DNA of 64,000 bases from an uncultured Bacteroides sp. (GCF_963678425.1 NZ_OY782854.1:682001-746000), one strand, 5' to 3'. Positions 17,952 to 27,593 are shown, counted from the stretch's first letter. Made by a program: numbers and translations. The notes: generated from the sequence alone by a model not told the origin.

Positions 17952-20873
17952 ATGAAAAAAGTCTACTACTTATTCTGCTGTCTATGCGGAGCACTATTTT
18001 TCACTGCCTCTGCAAGTGCGCATGAGACCATAAAAACTCATTACGATGGCATATTGGACTTCAGAGTGACCAACTATTACAAGTCTAGAACTGACGGAAA
18101 TCCGGGGCGACTATTGATATTGGAATATCATGGTCCTGACAGAAATAAGCAGGCTAAACTCGAAGTGAAAGTCAAACACATTACCGAATATTATCCGTTG
18201 GATTTGTCGGCTAATTCTATATCAATAGTTTTACCTAATGGTATCGGCGTGAACACCACAGATACCATTATGGTACGTCTACTCGTTGGAAAACGTCAGT
18301 TGCAGCAACTGGTTGTTGTACCGCAGATGCGCTATTGGACAGTTTATATTTATCCTCATTCGCACGTTGATATAGGTTATACCAATACTCAAGACAATGT
18401 AGCGTTTATCCACAAGCGCAATCTGGACGTAGCCATGGAGCTGGCTGAAAAGACAAAAGATTACCCAGAAGGTGCCCGGTTCAAATGGAACCCGGAAGTG
18501 ACATGGCCTATAGAACGTTATCTGCATAGCAATTTGGAAGAAAAGAACCGCCGATTGTTGGATGCTATACGCAAAGGTGCTATAAATGTGGACGCAAGCT
18601 ATGTGAATACGAATACGTCGGCTTGCAACGATGAAGAACTATATCATCTATACAGTTATGGTAAAGAACTGGAAAAACTGACCGGAAAGAAAGTAAAGAC
18701 CATTGTACAAGTAGATATCCCCGGAGTGTCGTGGGGAGTAGTGCCTGTAGCCAATCAATTAGGTATTTCTTATTTCCTCTCGCTATATAATGGAGGCGAT
18801 AGAACAGGTTTAGCTCATCTTGTCGACTTCAAACCCTTCTGGTGGAAAGGTTCCGACGGACGATCTAAGGTGCTGTTTCTACAGCCTGGTTCTTATGGAC
18901 CTGGAGCATGGATCAAAGGAAAAGATTTTTGGCCATTGATGGCGGGACAAACCGATAGTACCAAATTGTTACGAGTGGTCAAGACTGATAATCCACGCAA
19001 GAACTTTGTTGATGTATATTTGGACGATATACTTCCCGAATTGGAGAAAGCCAAAGACTATCCTTACAATATCTTCCCGATGAGCTGGTGCATGGCCGAC
19101 AATACGCCTGTAGATGCCGATCTGCCCGATGGAGTGAAGAGTTGGAACGAAGAATATGCCTATCCTCGAATGGTAATATGTAGTGCCACAGAAATGATGG
19201 AAGCTTTTGCAAACAAATATGGAGATGTCATTCCAACCCGTAGTGGAGATTTTACTGAATATTGGACAGACGGATTAGGATCAGCAGCTGCCTATACGGG
19301 ACAAGCACGTGAGGTGAAAGAACGACTCATTCAAGTGGAATCATTACGATGTATGCTGCATGACAAGAATATTATAGATAGTGCCTTCAATGACAAAATA
19401 AACGAGGCATGGCGCAATGTGATAATGGGTACCGAACATACATGGGCCTATATGGCACCCGACAAGAAACCTATCAGCGATGATATTCTTAAAGTGAAAT
19501 TCGGCTATTTCGACAGAGCCAAGGCGATGACCGATTCGTTGATGCAAGCTATCGTATCTGATGCAAGTAGGGCAGGTAGCCGTACGAGAGCTGTCGTCAA
19601 TACTGATTCGTGGGAACGTTCATCACTCGTACGTCTCTCGGCTGTAGAATCAGTCGGAATAAATAGTGTATACGATGATATGGGAAAAGAAGTCCTATCA
19701 CAACGACTCTCGACAGGAGAGCTTATATTCTTCGCATCTCATGTCCCGGCTTTGGGAATGCGTAAATACGTGCTGTCGGAGAAAAAATCTACATTGAAAA
19801 AGAATGGAATGAAGGTGACATCTGCTGAGATAAACAACGGACTGGCAAAGCTTTGCATTGATTCGCATACGGGTGATATAGCAAGCTACATATATAAAGG
19901 AACTAACTTCGTGAACGACAAAGCCCTCTTGGGGCTTAACAGCTTCCGCTATTTACATGGCTCGCAGCCTACAGGACTGGCGACACGAGCTTATCAAATA
20001 AAGGTAAAAGTGAAAGAACGCGGTCCGTTGACCTGTTCACTGCTCATTACATCGGATGCAGAAGGATGTAATAGTCTATCGAGAGAGATTGTACTGACCT
20101 ATGGTTCTCCTAAGGTTGATATTGTAAATATAGTCGACAAAATAGCCATTAAACAGAAAGAAGGTATTCATTTTGGCTTCGCCTTCAACGTGCCCGATGC
20201 CACGGTTAGAGCTAACGTACCTTGGGGAGTTATGGAATTGGAAAAAGACCAGATAGACGCTGCTAACCGCAATTGGATATCTTTCGAACGTTGGCTCGAT
20301 ATATCGAACAAGGAGCTTGGCGTGACATGGTGTTCGCAGAATGCATGTATGTTTGAAAATGGCGATATGACTGCCAATGTTATCGGATCGGCCGTGAAGA
20401 GTCCTGAATGGATTACCAAACTGACACCATCGGCTATTATCTATTCATGGGCATTGAACAACCATTGGCACACCAACTTTCCACTGAGCCAGTCGGGCAA
20501 GATATCATTCAGATACAGTATCTTGCCTCATTTATCAACTTACAGAGCTGAAGAAGCGAACAGATTTGGAATAGAGTCGTGTCGTCCGTTGTTGAGTTTT
20601 GCTGTATCGAATGACTTTCAGCTTGATAACCCTATCAGTCTTTCGGGCAGCGATAATGTTTTTGTGACCATATACAAGACAGTATCGGAGAAGACTTCGA
20701 TTATGCGCTTTTCTTCTCTATCGGATAAAGATGAAAACATTTCTTTGAGTTGGAGAGATCATCAGCCTAAACTTTCGTATTGTTCGACAGGCGAAACAGG
20801 CGATTTGGCCATACAAGGAAAAATGGTCACGATACCAGCAAAAGGCAGCGTGACCATCAGAATAGAATGGTAA
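17952..20873 (+). CDS. Alpha-mannosidase, glycoside hydrolase family 38
   Basis: 973-residue secreted GH38-type alpha-mannosidase. The signal peptide is MKKVYYLFCCLCGALFFTAS-ASA. A short beta domain precedes the catalytic domain, which opens with YPHSHVDIGYT (His136-x-His138-x-Asp140). The His-x-Asp pair at 138-140 is the zinc-binding element of the family. The nucleophile region is probably INVDASYVNTNTSACNDEEL. The long C-terminal beta-sandwich region is typical. It likely acts in the periplasm and releases mannose from small mannosides or glycans. It is the first gene of the block and ends 3 bases from the convergent MFS gene. Base composition looks richer in GC and CG dinucleotides than the GH92 gene downstream. 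Confidence 0.85.
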   Translation: MKKVYYLFCCLCGALFFTASASAHETIKTHYDGILDFRVTNYYKSRTDGNPGRLLILEYHGPDRNKQAKLEVKVKHITEYYPLDLSANSISIVLPNGIGVNTTDTIMVRLLVGKRQLQQLVVVPQMRYWTVYIYPHSHVDIGYTNTQDNVAFIHKRNLDVAMELAEKTKDYPEGARFKWNPEVTWPIERYLHSNLEEKNRRLLDAIRKGAINVDASYVNTNTSACNDEELYHLYSYGKELEKLTGKKVKTIVQVDIPGVSWGVVPVANQLGISYFLSLYNGGDRTGLAHLVDFKPFWWKGSDGRSKVLFLQPGSYGPGAWIKGKDFWPLMAGQTDSTKLLRVVKTDNPRKNFVDVYLDDILPELEKAKDYPYNIFPMSWCMADNTPVDADLPDGVKSWNEEYAYPRMVICSATEMMEAFANKYGDVIPTRSGDFTEYWTDGLGSAAAYTGQAREVKERLIQVESLRCMLHDKNIIDSAFNDKINEAWRNVIMGTEHTWAYMAPDKKPISDDILKVKFGYFDRAKAMTDSLMQAIVSDASRAGSRTRAVVNTDSWERSSLVRLSAVESVGINSVYDDMGKEVLSQRLSTGELIFFASHVPALGMRKYVLSEKKSTLKKNGMKVTSAEINNGLAKLCIDSHTGDIASYIYKGTNFVNDKALLGLNSFRYLHGSQPTGLATRAYQIKVKVKERGPLTCSLLITSDAEGCNSLSREIVLTYGSPKVDIVNIVDKIAIKQKEGIHFGFAFNVPDATVRANVPWGVMELEKDQIDAANRNWISFERWLDISNKELGVTWCSQNACMFENGDMTANVIGSAVKSPEWITKLTPSAIIYSWALNNHWHTNFPLSQSGKISFRYSILPHLSTYRAEEANRFGIESCRPLLSFAVSNDFQLDNPISLSGSDNVFVTIYKTVSEKTSIMRFSSLSDKDENISLSWRDHQPKLSYCSTGETGDLAIQGKMVTIPAKGSVTIRIEW

Positions 20874-20876
20874 TTA

Positions 20877-22004
20877 TCATTCTAATTTGAATGAGATGAA
20901 AAAAAGATATATGATGCAAATTAACAATATAGCCATGCTTAATGTCTGATTGGATATGTCGGCTATAAATCCCATAAGTGGAGATATCAAAGCTCCTCCT
21001 GAAACAGCCATAATCATCAATGCTGAAACCTCATTGTCTTTGTGTGGCATATATTGAATGGCACTGGCATAGATAATAGAGAAAACATTGGCACATGCCA
21101 GGCCGATGATAAATATAAACACAAGCAGACATTCTATGCGATTGGTTAATAGCAAGCACGTAAAGGCTGCAAAGGCTGTAATCATGCAATAACGCAACAT
21201 TCTGCCGCCACGGACTTTGGTGAGAAGGATGGCGCCAGTTAGTGTACCTGTAATTTTTGCGGCAAAATACACACTTGTTCCTAAAGCTGCGCTGTCAAGT
21301 AGAATATGACAATGCTCTATGAGATATCTGGGTATAGTTGTATTCAAACCTACATCCAAGCCTACTATCATAAGTATGCCTACAAACAATCGGAGCAATG
21401 TCTTGTTTGCCAGCAATGCGAAAGTTTTGGCGGGATTAACCACCGGAGTAGCGGTGAATGTATTGTTGATTGAAGCTTTAATCCATATCATACAGAGCAG
21501 CGTAACAATGCTGTAAGCGATAAACACGTATTTCCAATCGCCCAGATAGGCGGCCGATGTTCCAACGAGAATAGGCCCTAAAAATGAAGATATAGACTTG
21601 AAAAACTGTCCCCAAGTAAGCGTGCTGAGAACAAAAGGCTTGTCTACTGTTTCGGCAGTCATAGGATTGAGAGATACCTGAATGATAGTATTACCTATTC
21701 CTAACAATGCAAAGGCGACAAGTGACATTGCAAAGGAATAAAACAATATAGGAATTAACATGGCAATCAGCGTGATCAGAAGCGAAAATATTACTACATT
21801 GCGCTTGCCATACTTATTCATCAAGGCACCTGTGGGTATAGAAAATAGCGCAAACCATATGAATACCATTAGAGGTAGAAGATTGGCAATTGCATCGGAC
21901 AGATGAAAATCGACTTTTACATAGTTAGTAGCTATTCCTACTATGTCGACAAAGCCCATGACGAAGAAACCGAGCAGTAATGGATATATTTTTGTGTGTT
22001 TCAT
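20877..22004 (-). CDS. Sugar MFS transporter (FucP/GlcP-like)
   Basis: 375-residue major facilitator with about 12 hydrophobic segments and the inter-TM2/3 motif GALMNKYGKRNVV. It also has the TM4-5 region typical of fucose/glucose-galactose permease-like carriers. It would import mannose or a mannoside across the inner membrane. It is the last of three tightly spaced minus-strand genes (11 bases after the ROK kinase stop), so uptake, phosphorylation and isomerisation are co-expressed. Confidence 0.85.
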   Translation of the reverse strand: MKHTKIYPLLLGFFVMGFVDIVGIATNYVKVDFHLSDAIANLLPLMVFIWFALFSIPTGALMNKYGKRNVVIFSLLITLIAMLIPILFYSFAMSLVAFALLGIGNTIIQVSLNPMTAETVDKPFVLSTLTWGQFFKSISSFLGPILVGTSAAYLGDWKYVFIAYSIVTLLCMIWIKASINNTFTATPVVNPAKTFALLANKTLLRLFVGILMIVGLDVGLNTTIPRYLIEHCHILLDSAALGTSVYFAAKITGTLTGAILLTKVRGGRMLRYCMITAFAAFTCLLLTNRIECLLVFIFIIGLACANVFSIIYASAIQYMPHKDNEVSALMIMAVSGGALISPLMGFIADISNQTLSMAILLICIIYLFFISFKLE

Positions 22005-22015
22005 ATAACGACAAA

Positions 22016-23107
22016 TTAAAGATGTGACAATGCGTATAGATAGGCTCCCATAGCGATAGATTGGCTGGTTGATTGTCTTGTAGTCATCACGCCAATACGT
22101 TTTAACGGATCGTATTTCACGGTTTCATTGCTTTGGGGTATGGGTATTATTCTTTCTTCGCCAGCTATGAAACCTTTCCATTCGGTTTCCTCGTCAAGAT
22201 TATAAGCCCTCATCTGGATGCGTGGAACTTCTGTTCCGTCGGTCAATTTTAGATGGTAGTTAAGCTCTTTTACTATACTGGGAATGATGTACTTTGATGC
22301 TCCTGCCAGTCCACCTCCTACTATAATCATACCATCTACGATTGTCACTGCCGAAGCCAAAGCATCTCCTGCCATTTCACCCAATTCTTCGAAACTGCGA
22401 CGGGCAGCTTGCGTATCTCCCGCTCTTTTTTGCTCGGCGATATCGAATATGTCTTTCGGGGTCAAATTCTCTTTTGTTCCCGAAAGTTCTTGATAAACGC
22501 GTTTGACGGCCCTGATACTGACACTCTCTTCGACGATAAGATGTGAGTGTCTTTTGTTACGAAAGCACCAAATATCACCTCCAGTAGCGTTGTCGCCAAT
22601 AACCAACCGATTGTTGATAACCACTCCGCAGCCGAAACCTGTTCCCAGTGTTATGCCAATCAAATTGTGAAAACGTTTCTCACTTTTTTTTTCTTCAAGC
22701 CTTTTATTGATGTAAGGAAGAGTCCCCGACATAGCTTCGCCATAAGCAAACAGATTTCCATCGTTATTGATGAATACAGGCAGGTGGAATATTCTATTCA
22801 ATGCGGGTCCTAATGCAAATCCACCGGTGAAACAGGGAAAGTTGGGCAGATCGCCGATGATTCCTTTTTGATAGTCAGCTGGTCCTGGAAAGGCGAAGCT
22901 GATAGCAGCAGGCTGTTGCATTATCATCGACGATACCATCTTGAAACCTCTTACTATCTGCGAGAGACATTCCATCTTATCGGTAGTGCATGAGAGCATT
23001 CTAACAGGTTTTATAATCTCTATGCCACGTTGGATAGCAGAAAACTCCAAATTGGTTCCGCCCGCATCCAATGTCATTACTATACGTGAATCGTTTTTAT
23101 AATCCAT
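22016..23107 (-). CDS. ROK-family sugar kinase (probable mannose/hexose kinase)
   Basis: 363 residues. ATP-binding motif TLDAGGTNLEFSA at the N-terminus, catalytic-type segment VFINNDGNLFAYGEA, the GITLGTGFGCGVVI glycine motif and C-terminal IVGGGLAGA. The usual ROK zinc cluster (CxCGxxGC) is not evident after GGDIW. Gene context (isomerase 17 bases upstream, MFS 11 bases downstream) suggests mannose to mannose-6-phosphate. The substrate is inferred, not visible. Confidence 0.85.
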   Translation of the reverse strand: MDYKNDSRIVMTLDAGGTNLEFSAIQRGIEIIKPVRMLSCTTDKMECLSQIVRGFKMVSSMIMQQPAAISFAFPGPADYQKGIIGDLPNFPCFTGGFALGPALNRIFHLPVFINNDGNLFAYGEAMSGTLPYINKRLEEKKSEKRFHNLIGITLGTGFGCGVVINNRLVIGDNATGGDIWCFRNKRHSHLIVEESVSIRAVKRVYQELSGTKENLTPKDIFDIAEQKRAGDTQAARRSFEELGEMAGDALASAVTIVDGMIIVGGGLAGASKYIIPSIVKELNYHLKLTDGTEVPRIQMRAYNLDEETEWKGFIAGEERIIPIPQSNETVKYDPLKRIGVMTTRQSTSQSIAMGAYLYALSHL

Positions 23108-23124
23108 ACTTATTTATTACTGTG

Positions 23125-24858
23125 TTATCTGATATAAGCTTTAATTGTTCCGCATCTTTGGCATGAGTCACCGAAAGGACGGATAGTATATTCTCCTACT
23201 GCAGCAGGAACAATGAATGTTTCGGCATAATGAACAATGAAAGGTTCGAACTGAGCTGAAGGGCTTTCTACAATGGCTGCAGAGCCTTCTATCAAGTTCA
23301 GCACATTAACATTATTACTTGTGTCATGTGTCACTGCCTTGCTGAACCAATGCCTGCGTGTTTCTATAAATTCAGCTTCATGCAGACCTGTTCGCTCTTC
23401 TATCCACCCATTACCTTCGGCAACAGTTTCTATTTGATTGATGAATTTGTGTTTTATTTCTTCTGTTTGTCTGCACCATTGAATGACGTTAGCACCGTGG
23501 GCAATATTAATAGGGCGGGGACGCCCGTCAATGCCCATTCTTCCCCAATCGTAGAGCTTGAAAGTGAAAATACTGGGCGTTGCGCTAATCTCGAGTACCA
23601 TAGCATTGGCACCCGAGCAATGTATCGTTCCACCGGGAATGAGGAAATGGTCGTGCTTATTTGCTGGCCACTTATTGATAAATCTGTCTGCATCAAAGGG
23701 TTCGCCCGTCTCGTGCGACTTGTTGAGTGCATCGATCATTTCTGTAGAGTTCACATCCGTTTTTAGTCCTAAATATACGAAGGCATCTTTACCGGCATCA
23801 AGCAGATAGTAACTTTCGTCTTGTGTATAAGGAATTCCGAAAGTGTTGCGAATATATTGTGGCGTGGGGTGGACCTGCAAACTTAAGTTACCGCCCCCCA
23901 TTGTATCGAGAAAATCGAAACGAATAGGAAAACTTTGTCCGAAGTTATGCTCTACATTATCGCCAAGCAATTCTTTGGTGCAGTAGAATACCAAATTGTT
24001 GGCAGGTATTTCAAACAATTCACCACAAATTTGGAAATAGAGGCTGTTTTCTTCGGGGACACAGTCGAAGCACCAACCATAGTTACGATTCGACTTATCG
24101 AGTCCGCACACATCTTTCATCCATTGTCCACCCCATGGTGCAGGATCGAAGAATGGAACTACTCTAAAGGGGCGTCGCACCGCTTTCTTCAAACCATCCC
24201 TAAGAGTATCTCCTTGTATCATCTTTGGTAACTCTCTGACGGTACTGTCTATCCAATAATCAGCAATAGGAAGCAATTCTTTTTTGAGAGAATCACATAT
24301 GTCCCAATCGACAAAATAACCGCGTTTGTATTGCTTCGAAGGTAGCTCGTAGGCATTGTTCACTCCCAATCCTCCGATTTTGTGCCCGCGTTGGCGTTGC
24401 TGAATTTCCCAACGAGGCATATCTGCATATAACATTAAGTTTACATCTGGGAAGAGGCAGGCTGCTCCAGGACCGAATACTATTATAGATTGTGCTCGTT
24501 CTTGATTGGTTGAAAGCATATTATGCACCTTTTTTTTGTCGAAAAAATTATTGAAAGACAATGGTGATTTCTTGCCGAACAGTTCGTCTTCGGTGACCCA
24601 TGAAGCTGTCATTTCCCGAATGTCCTTTTCACATTTGTATAAATTGGTAACGTTAATCATGCAATCGAATCCCATCAATTTGATATGTCGTTCGAATTCG
24701 TCAAGATAAACGCCCTGATAACATTCTATGCAGCAAATGAAGCGATTTTTTTCTGCTGCATTTCTTCTATCCGATACAGTTTGTACAATGGCTTCCCAGC
24801 CATTGATAAGTATTCCGCCGACGGGAATATAAGGGGTCTTGTCGTATTGATATTCCAT
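23125..24858 (-). CDS. Mannose-6-phosphate isomerase-like protein with N-terminal extension
   Basis: 577 residues, much longer than a minimal type I phosphomannose isomerase (about 320). The C-terminal 370 residues hold the PMI-type cupin: FDPAPWGGQWMKDV, metal-site region GGGNLSLQVHP, and HFLIPGGTIHCSG. The first roughly 190 residues form a separate domain that resembles a nucleotide/uridine-kinase-like fold without an obvious P-loop (IVVFGPGAACLFPDVNLMLY). It would feed mannose-6-phosphate into glycolysis as fructose-6-phosphate. It is the first gene of the minus-strand trio and divergent from the AraC regulator. Confidence 0.85.
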   Translation of the reverse strand: MEYQYDKTPYIPVGGILINGWEAIVQTVSDRRNAAEKNRFICCIECYQGVYLDEFERHIKLMGFDCMINVTNLYKCEKDIREMTASWVTEDELFGKKSPLSFNNFFDKKKVHNMLSTNQERAQSIIVFGPGAACLFPDVNLMLYADMPRWEIQQRQRGHKIGGLGVNNAYELPSKQYKRGYFVDWDICDSLKKELLPIADYWIDSTVRELPKMIQGDTLRDGLKKAVRRPFRVVPFFDPAPWGGQWMKDVCGLDKSNRNYGWCFDCVPEENSLYFQICGELFEIPANNLVFYCTKELLGDNVEHNFGQSFPIRFDFLDTMGGGNLSLQVHPTPQYIRNTFGIPYTQDESYYLLDAGKDAFVYLGLKTDVNSTEMIDALNKSHETGEPFDADRFINKWPANKHDHFLIPGGTIHCSGANAMVLEISATPSIFTFKLYDWGRMGIDGRPRPINIAHGANVIQWCRQTEEIKHKFINQIETVAEGNGWIEERTGLHEAEFIETRRHWFSKAVTHDTSNNVNVLNLIEGSAAIVESPSAQFEPFIVHYAETFIVPAAVGEYTIRPFGDSCQRCGTIKAYIR

Positions 24859-24875
24859 ATATTATAATTTGAAAA

Positions 24876-24883
24876 CAAAGATA
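24876..24883 (-). promoter_or_regulatory. -7 box for the isomerase-kinase-MFS operon
   Basis: The minus-strand sequence TATCTTTG, 18 bases upstream of the isomerase ATG, matches TAnnTTTG. The 120-base divergent region is the natural place for the AraC regulator to bind. Confidence 0.45.
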
Positions 24884-24926
24884 TTGGTTGTCAGTATTTA
24901 TTCTTTCTTATTTTTCTCCAATTTTG

Positions 24927-24958
24927 TTGCACTATCTTATGATTATGATTTATATTTG
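24927..24958 (+). promoter_or_regulatory. Promoter of the AraC-family regulator
   Basis: TTG (24927-24929), 21 bases, TATATTTG (24951-24958), with the ATG 20 bases on. Confidence 0.5.
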
Positions 24959-24978
24959 CATCCCGTAAAAGAATATAC

Positions 24979-25899
24979 ATGATAAAGATTAAAGAAGGTT
25001 TCAAAGGTCAGCGCTTATTATCTCTTTCGGAAAATATTTTAGCTCAATATGCCCAGCATCCACTTATCGCTCCGCTCTATATTCGCAAGATAGGCTATTT
25101 CCCGAAAGTGAAGTTTCATTATGTGCTTAAAGAAAAGGGTACAAAATACTATATGCTCATATACTGTATAGGCGGGAAAGGATGGTATAGTGTCTATGGG
25201 CATCGCTATGAGGTCAATGCCAATCAGTATTTGATAATACCAAGTGGTGTATCTTATTCTTTTGAAGCCGACGAACAGAATCCCTGGACTATTTATTGGT
25301 TGCATTTTATGGGCAGTATGGCATCTTACCTTATGCCGCCTACTTATGGGCCTATTTCCATATTGCCTGGAAAAAGCTCGAGGCTGCAAGACAGAATAGA
25401 ACTTTTTGAAGAAATATTCTCGAATTTCTCGATGGCCTATACAAAAGAATATATGATAAGAACATCGATGTGTTTGTATTCTTTTCTGTCTTCTTTTCTT
25501 CATGTCGAACAATATCGTTATTTTAAAACAGTAGGTTCCGGCGAACAGAGCTTTTCGACGCAGGTTATTCATTTTATGCAAGAAAATATAGCCACAAAGC
25601 TGACCTTGGAAGAGCTGGCACACAACTTCAATTATTCGGTTTCTCATTTTTCTGCTCTATTCGAAAAAGAAACAGGAGTGTCGCCCATTAAATATTTTAT
25701 TCATCTCAAAATACGAAAGGCATGCGAATATGCGGAGCTATCCAACCTGAAGTTTCGTGAAATAGCAGAGAAGGTTGGGTTTGAAGAGCCTGCCTACTTC
25801 AGTCGTATATTCACAAAGATAATGGGAATGTCACCATTGCAATATCGTCTACGCGAGAGAATATCGTTATCCATATCAGAAGATAATACAAGTAAATAG
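24979..25899 (+). CDS. AraC-family transcriptional regulator
   Basis: 306 residues. The N-terminal cupin-like ligand domain (GKGWYSVYGHRYEVNANQY, YWLHFMGS) is of the AraC type that binds a sugar. The C-terminal double HTH runs from about 195 to 295: LTLEELAHNFNYSVSHFSAL and FREIAEKVGFEEPAYFSRIF with the MGMSPLQYR end motif. It sits divergent to the isomerase operon and upstream of the glycosidase gene at 25967 (67 bases), so it is the likely local activator of the mannoside genes. Confidence 0.92.
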   Translation: MIKIKEGFKGQRLLSLSENILAQYAQHPLIAPLYIRKIGYFPKVKFHYVLKEKGTKYYMLIYCIGGKGWYSVYGHRYEVNANQYLIIPSGVSYSFEADEQNPWTIYWLHFMGSMASYLMPPTYGPISILPGKSSRLQDRIELFEEIFSNFSMAYTKEYMIRTSMCLYSFLSSFLHVEQYRYFKTVGSGEQSFSTQVIHFMQENIATKLTLEELAHNFNYSVSHFSALFEKETGVSPIKYFIHLKIRKACEYAELSNLKFREIAEKVGFEEPAYFSRIFTKIMGMSPLQYRLRERISLSISEDNTSK

Positions 25900-25966
25900 T
25901 AGAAAAATTGCCCTGTTTCTCTTTTCATAATACGCTATCTTTACAGTGCATTAAAAACGAAATGGT

Positions 25967-27463
25967 ATGACACTTAAAAATAAATTATTTCTCTATTTGA
26001 CTTTAGTACTGTCTTTGCCTTTACGCGGATTGGCTTACAATGATAAATATCAGTTCAAAACACGCAATGAAGAACTGATGCCCATGTTGGAACGTGTAGT
26101 CACGAACGGAGGTTTCTATGAATGGTATACACCCGCCGGAGAACCTATGGGTTCGGGTACTTTCAGGGGCGAAGCTGGTGTGCTTTACAAGTCGATTAAA
26201 ATGCTCAAAGGTTGGGCCGACCAATGTTTGAGCACTCAAATTGAGAATGACCCGAACTTCGTTAAAGTAGATTCAATGGCTCGACAACTTATATCTCAGG
26301 GACTTAATGCTGGAAGCGGATATTCTCAGATATGGGCTCGTGACATGAATACCTTCATAGAAACGGCTTGTGAGGTGGTTCCTGCAAGAGAATTAAAAGA
26401 TGCCATAAGGCTATTTTTTAAGTTTCAACAGAGCAATGGTGAGATGGTAGACGGATATGTTCTAAAAAAAGATTTTACATGGTCGGACAATCATCCTTAT
26501 TATTCACCTACGGCACCCAAGCATGTGGCATTTAAAAACACAGTCGAAACAGATCAAGAGTCTTCTTTAATTCAGCTTATCGGTAAATATGTTCATAAGA
26601 CGGGCGATAAACAATTTGTTTTCGAGAAGGTTGACCAAAAAAGAATAATAGATAGAATGGCCGATATGGTGGACTATCTGCTGAAAGAAAGATACAGTTC
26701 CCGTTACGGACTGATTTATGGAGCGATGACAGCAGATTGGGGAGATGTACAGCCGAATGACGATTTTGGCTGTGATATGAACGAATTGTCAGTGAAAGCA
26801 ATAGATGTTTATGATAACGCCATGTTGATTATCGCATTGGACTATTTGAAAGAATTGGATGATAATGCAAATCGCAAAAGGCGATGGGAAACATTGCGTA
26901 AAGGCATAGCAACCAATGCATATAAATATTTATGGAATGATAAATATATGAATTTCACGCCACATCTCTATTTAGACAAATCTCCATTGCCTGAAGGTTT
27001 TGATGAACAGATGATATGCTACCATGGTGGTACTGCTGTAGCCATAGAAGCAGGTCTGCTCAGTCGCAAAGAGATCGCTATAGTGAATGCACGTATGCAG
27101 CGTGATGTCGCTCAATCAGGAATGCCCAGCATTGGCATGACACTTTATCCTACCTATCCTCAAGGCTTCTTTCATGGAGGTATGTCAAAAGCCTATGTAT
27201 ATCAAAATGGTGGTGACTGGACTTGGTTCGGTGGGCGTATGATACAACAATTGATAAAAAACGGATATATCAGTGAAGCATACGAAGAAGTACGTCCGAT
27301 GATCGATCGTGTCATTGCAAACAATGGATTTTATGAATGGTATGGAAAAGGCAATAAGCCTTCAGGCAGTGCCAACTTCAAAGGTTCTGCCGGTGTGTTA
27401 GCCAAAGCAATAGAATTGTTTAGAGAATGGAATAAACAATTGAAATATCGAAATAGGAAATAG
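25967..27463 (+). CDS. Secreted six-hairpin-type glycosidase, family not identified
   Basis: 498 residues with a signal peptide (MTLKNKLFLYLTLVLSLPLRGLAYN). The alternating helical segments and motifs SQIWARDMNTFIETACE, TVETDQESSLIQL, YGAMTADWGDVQ and YQNGGDWTWFGGRM point to an (alpha/alpha)6 barrel like GH63/GH37/GH15-type enzymes. The acidic residues in WARDM and DWGDV could be catalytic. It does not match GH125 or GH92 motifs. The first segment (near residues 39-88, NGGFYEWYTPAGEPMGSG...FRGEAGVL) is repeated near the C-terminus (near 440-492, NNGFYEWYGKGNKPSGSA...FKGSAGVL). Mannoside context suggests a mannosyl substrate, by inference only. Confidence 0.7.
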   Translation: MTLKNKLFLYLTLVLSLPLRGLAYNDKYQFKTRNEELMPMLERVVTNGGFYEWYTPAGEPMGSGTFRGEAGVLYKSIKMLKGWADQCLSTQIENDPNFVKVDSMARQLISQGLNAGSGYSQIWARDMNTFIETACEVVPARELKDAIRLFFKFQQSNGEMVDGYVLKKDFTWSDNHPYYSPTAPKHVAFKNTVETDQESSLIQLIGKYVHKTGDKQFVFEKVDQKRIIDRMADMVDYLLKERYSSRYGLIYGAMTADWGDVQPNDDFGCDMNELSVKAIDVYDNAMLIIALDYLKELDDNANRKRRWETLRKGIATNAYKYLWNDKYMNFTPHLYLDKSPLPEGFDEQMICYHGGTAVAIEAGLLSRKEIAIVNARMQRDVAQSGMPSIGMTLYPTYPQGFFHGGMSKAYVYQNGGDWTWFGGRMIQQLIKNGYISEAYEEVRPMIDRVIANNGFYEWYGKGNKPSGSANFKGSAGVLAKAIELFREWNKQLKYRNRK

Positions 27464-27501
27464 TGTTATTAAACTAACTTAGCTTTGTTGTTTAAACCGC
27501 G

Positions 27502-27523
27502 TCTGATTAATATATTAATCAGA
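27502..27523. promoter_or_regulatory. Perfect 22-bp palindrome upstream of GH92
   Basis: TCTGATTAATATATTAATCA followed by GA is an exact dyad, 71 bases before the -7 box of the GH92 gene and 38 bases after the previous stop. It is not followed by a T-run, so an operator is more likely than a terminator. Confidence 0.5.
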
Positions 27524-27593
27524 TCTCTCATAAATACTAAGATAGTATAAGCATTTAGTTTAAAGATGTAGGTGTTGATTAAACCAGATATTA

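Noticed and set aside
23326..23766. Plus-strand open frame opposite the isomerase gene
   Set aside because: Antisense to the conserved cupin domain, with no ribosome site or domain.
25039..25647. Minus-strand open frame of 202 codons opposite araC
   Set aside because: Antisense to a clear AraC regulator; translation is Arg/Cys/His-rich noise.
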